A DNA stretch of 64,000 bases from assembly GCA_019279435.1 (NCBI GenBank), contig JAAALK010000080.1:94276553-94340552 (forward strand), written 5' to 3'. Under the pieces are notes generated by a model. That model was not told the origin of the DNA and did no database searches. It saw nothing but the letters and a program-made list of their open reading frames with translations. This document shows, one piece after another, positions 62,561-64,000 of the stretch. The stretch's first letter is position 1. Every line of letters begins with the position of its first letter. The position numbers and the translations under genes were made by a program. This stretch comes from Zizania palustris (taxonomy: Eukaryota; Streptophyta; Magnoliopsida; Poales; Poaceae).

Positions 62561-63094
62561 TCGGGTATCTCACTTATGCGCCCGATCTCAGTCTTTACTA
62601 TTCAGCATCATCATCTCTTGATTTATCTGGCTTTTCGAACGCTAACTTTGGTGGGTGCCGGTTGGATCGCAAGTCGACTTCCGGTACTTGCAGTTTCTTG
62701 GTTCTTCAGATGTCTCTTGGTCTTCTTGAAAGCAATCTGGAGTTGCTCTTTCGACCACTGAGGCGGAGTATGTAGCTACTGCTAGCTGCTGCTCACAGTT
62801 GGTTTTTGGATGATTTCCACTCTTCGAGATTTTGGGTTGTTATTTCCTACCAGGGTTCCTTTGTTTTGCGATAGCACTAGTGCTATTAGTGTAGGGAAAA
62901 ACCCTTGTCTCCATTCAAAAACCAAACATATTGATGTGCGCTTTCACTTTCTGAGGGATCAATATGAGAAAGGTGTCATTGACCTTGTTCATGTTGATAC
63001 CCATAATCAGTTAGCTGACATTTTCACCAAACCCCTAGATCAGTCTACTTTTGAGCGTTTACGAGGGGATTTGGGTGTTGTGTATCCTTTTTAG
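62561..63094 (+). pseudogene. Copia-D RNase H
   Basis: Frames change near 62700 and 62810. STLRDFGLLFPTRVPLFCDS, KTKHIDVRFHFLRDQYEKGV and QLADIFTKPLDQSTFERLRG end at TTT TAG (63092-63094). Nearly the same as Copia-E 24313-24606. Confidence 0.88.
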
Positions 63095-64000
63095 GATATT
63101 TTGTGTCAGTTTTCTTTCTTCTTTACTCTTTTCTTGAGTCTTTTTGTGTGTGTTCATATCATACATATTCACATATCACACTTTTGAGCTTGCTTCTGTT
63201 ATATAATTGAACTGCTTTACTTATTCTAGCTAGTACATGCTTTTGATTACTTGTCAATGAACATGCTTTGATCCAGTTCACTTGATATGTCTGATATTTG
63301 TCATATGCATGGCTTTTGAGCTTTAAAATTGACAAAATGATCACCATTGCTTCTGGTAACTAGCATGTGTAGGCTGAATGCTTTTGCTATCTGTTATATG
63401 CCTTGTAGCTAGTTCCTCTCATAGATGTAGATATGCAACTTGGACATCTTTATACTTTAACATGGAAAATGTGCTATAAAATGATAAAAATAAAAAATGA
63501 ATGAAAATTCCATGCCTTTTTATGCTTGAGTTGAAAAGATCCAAGTGGGTTTGCTTTTGTCGCATTGCATTGTTCTGGACTGCCTACCATAGCACTTTGG
63601 TATGAACTAGGACAATGTAGTGTATGCCAAGACCAATGTCTTAAGCTTCCGATGGTCCAGTTCTGGCCTAGGCTTGACTTGGTCAGTTAGCATAAGGTTT
63701 GACATGCAAATAACCCTTGGCAAAAATGAAAAAGGAAAATGAAAAAGCCTGAAAATTAAAAAGACAACAAGTTTGCTAAAGCACTTTGTTTTGGACAATG
63801 CTTATCTTGGTAGATATCAGTTAGCTTCTGCATCTCATGCTTTACCTTGCCTGTCAACTGGAAAATGTGGTGATGCTTTTATTTGCAAAAAAAATTGAAA
63901 AAATGCGTGCTAATGACTTTCTTTAGATATCATCTGTTGCACTGATCATGCCATGTGTCTTAGACAGTATGTCTGTTGCTATACTTGTTAGATGTTGTAA
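63095..64000 (+). other. Copia-D 3' untranslated region (to window edge)
   Basis: No supported ORF. Strongly similar to minus-strand 24300-23400 in Copia-E, and in part to 14530-15330. The core TGGTATGAACTAGGAC...CTTGGTCAGTTAGCATAAGG is at 63599-63700. The 3' LTR is not reached. Confidence 0.8.

Larger units (their letters stand above)
45500..64000 (+). mobile_element. Copia-D: Ty1-copia element (SIRE/Maximus-like), host of Gypsy-C; 3' end beyond window
   Basis: 5' LTR 45500-47510, PBS 47511-47525, gag from 47577, protease and integrase to 51176, Gypsy-C insertion with TSD gtcag, integrase through RNase H at 60737-63094, then 3' UTR to the window edge. Compared with Copia-E the 3' LTR should start roughly 400 bp past 64000. 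It has fewer stops than Copia-1. Several of its stops are TAG where Copia-E has Gln or Trp. Confidence 0.9.

Overview
The window is repeat-rich plant nuclear DNA, most likely from a grass (possibly panicoid; low confidence at genus level). The evidence is wall-to-wall nested LTR retrotransposons, a plant-type Helitron with an RPA-like passenger gene, grass-style 'putative gypsy type transposon' proteins, and LTRs crowded with TTCGAA. I see no intact host gene, rRNA, tRNA or CRISPR array. Almost everything is one Russian-doll nest, resolved here by target-site duplications (TSDs), primer-binding sites (PBSs) and reading-frame continuity.

Layout. The outermost recognisable element is an old, stop-ridden SIRE/Maximus-like Ty1-copia element, Copia-1 (+, 1436-1933 and 11021-15336). 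It abuts an antisense fragment of an unidentified plant gene (1-1435). Gypsy-A (-, 1939-11015, TSD gtagt) sits in Copia-1 gag, and Gypsy-B (+, from 15337) in its 3' region. Gypsy-B integrase is interrupted at 21167 by Copia-E (-, 21167-45499). Copia-E carries three insertions: a 13.0-kb Helitron (-, 24839-37857), placed exactly between A and T of its RT/RNase H coding region; a solo LTR (41848-43164, TSD ggaag); and Copia-D (+, from 45500), in its 5' LTR. A second, 3.4-kb solo LTR (25438-28799, TSD gaagg) interrupts the Helitron helicase. Copia-D integrase is interrupted by Gypsy-C (+, 51177-60731, TSD gtcag), the youngest element: its two 495-bp LTRs differ at one base. Nesting reaches five levels. 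The distal parts of Copia-1, Gypsy-B, Copia-E and Copia-D should lie beyond position 64000.

How the parts work together. Gypsy-A, -B and -C belong to the Tat-like branch of Ty3/gypsy: PBS of the type TTGGCGCCGTCCGTGGGGA, and in B a second RNase H domain between RT/RNase H and integrase. A and C have both lost reverse transcriptase, so if they moved in that state they were mobilised by a related element. Both keep, between pol and the 3' LTR, a long gene on the opposite strand. It encodes a 'putative gypsy type transposon' domain, a low-complexity middle, a coiled coil and a charged tail. It has four introns at matching positions in A and C, and a TATA-like box 120-155 bp upstream of its ATG. 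Sense pol and this antisense gene converge on an element-specific tandem-repeat array: a 36-bp unit in A and a 60-61-bp unit in C. This retained, spliced, antisense gene is the most interesting system in the window.

The Helitron encodes a broken Rep/helicase (first His of the HUH motif lost, motif VI Arg replaced by stop) and a multi-exon RPA-like OB-fold gene. Near its 5' end it also carries a promoter-like segment with TGGGCC motifs, a TATA box and AAACCCTAA telo-box repeats, probably captured from a host gene.
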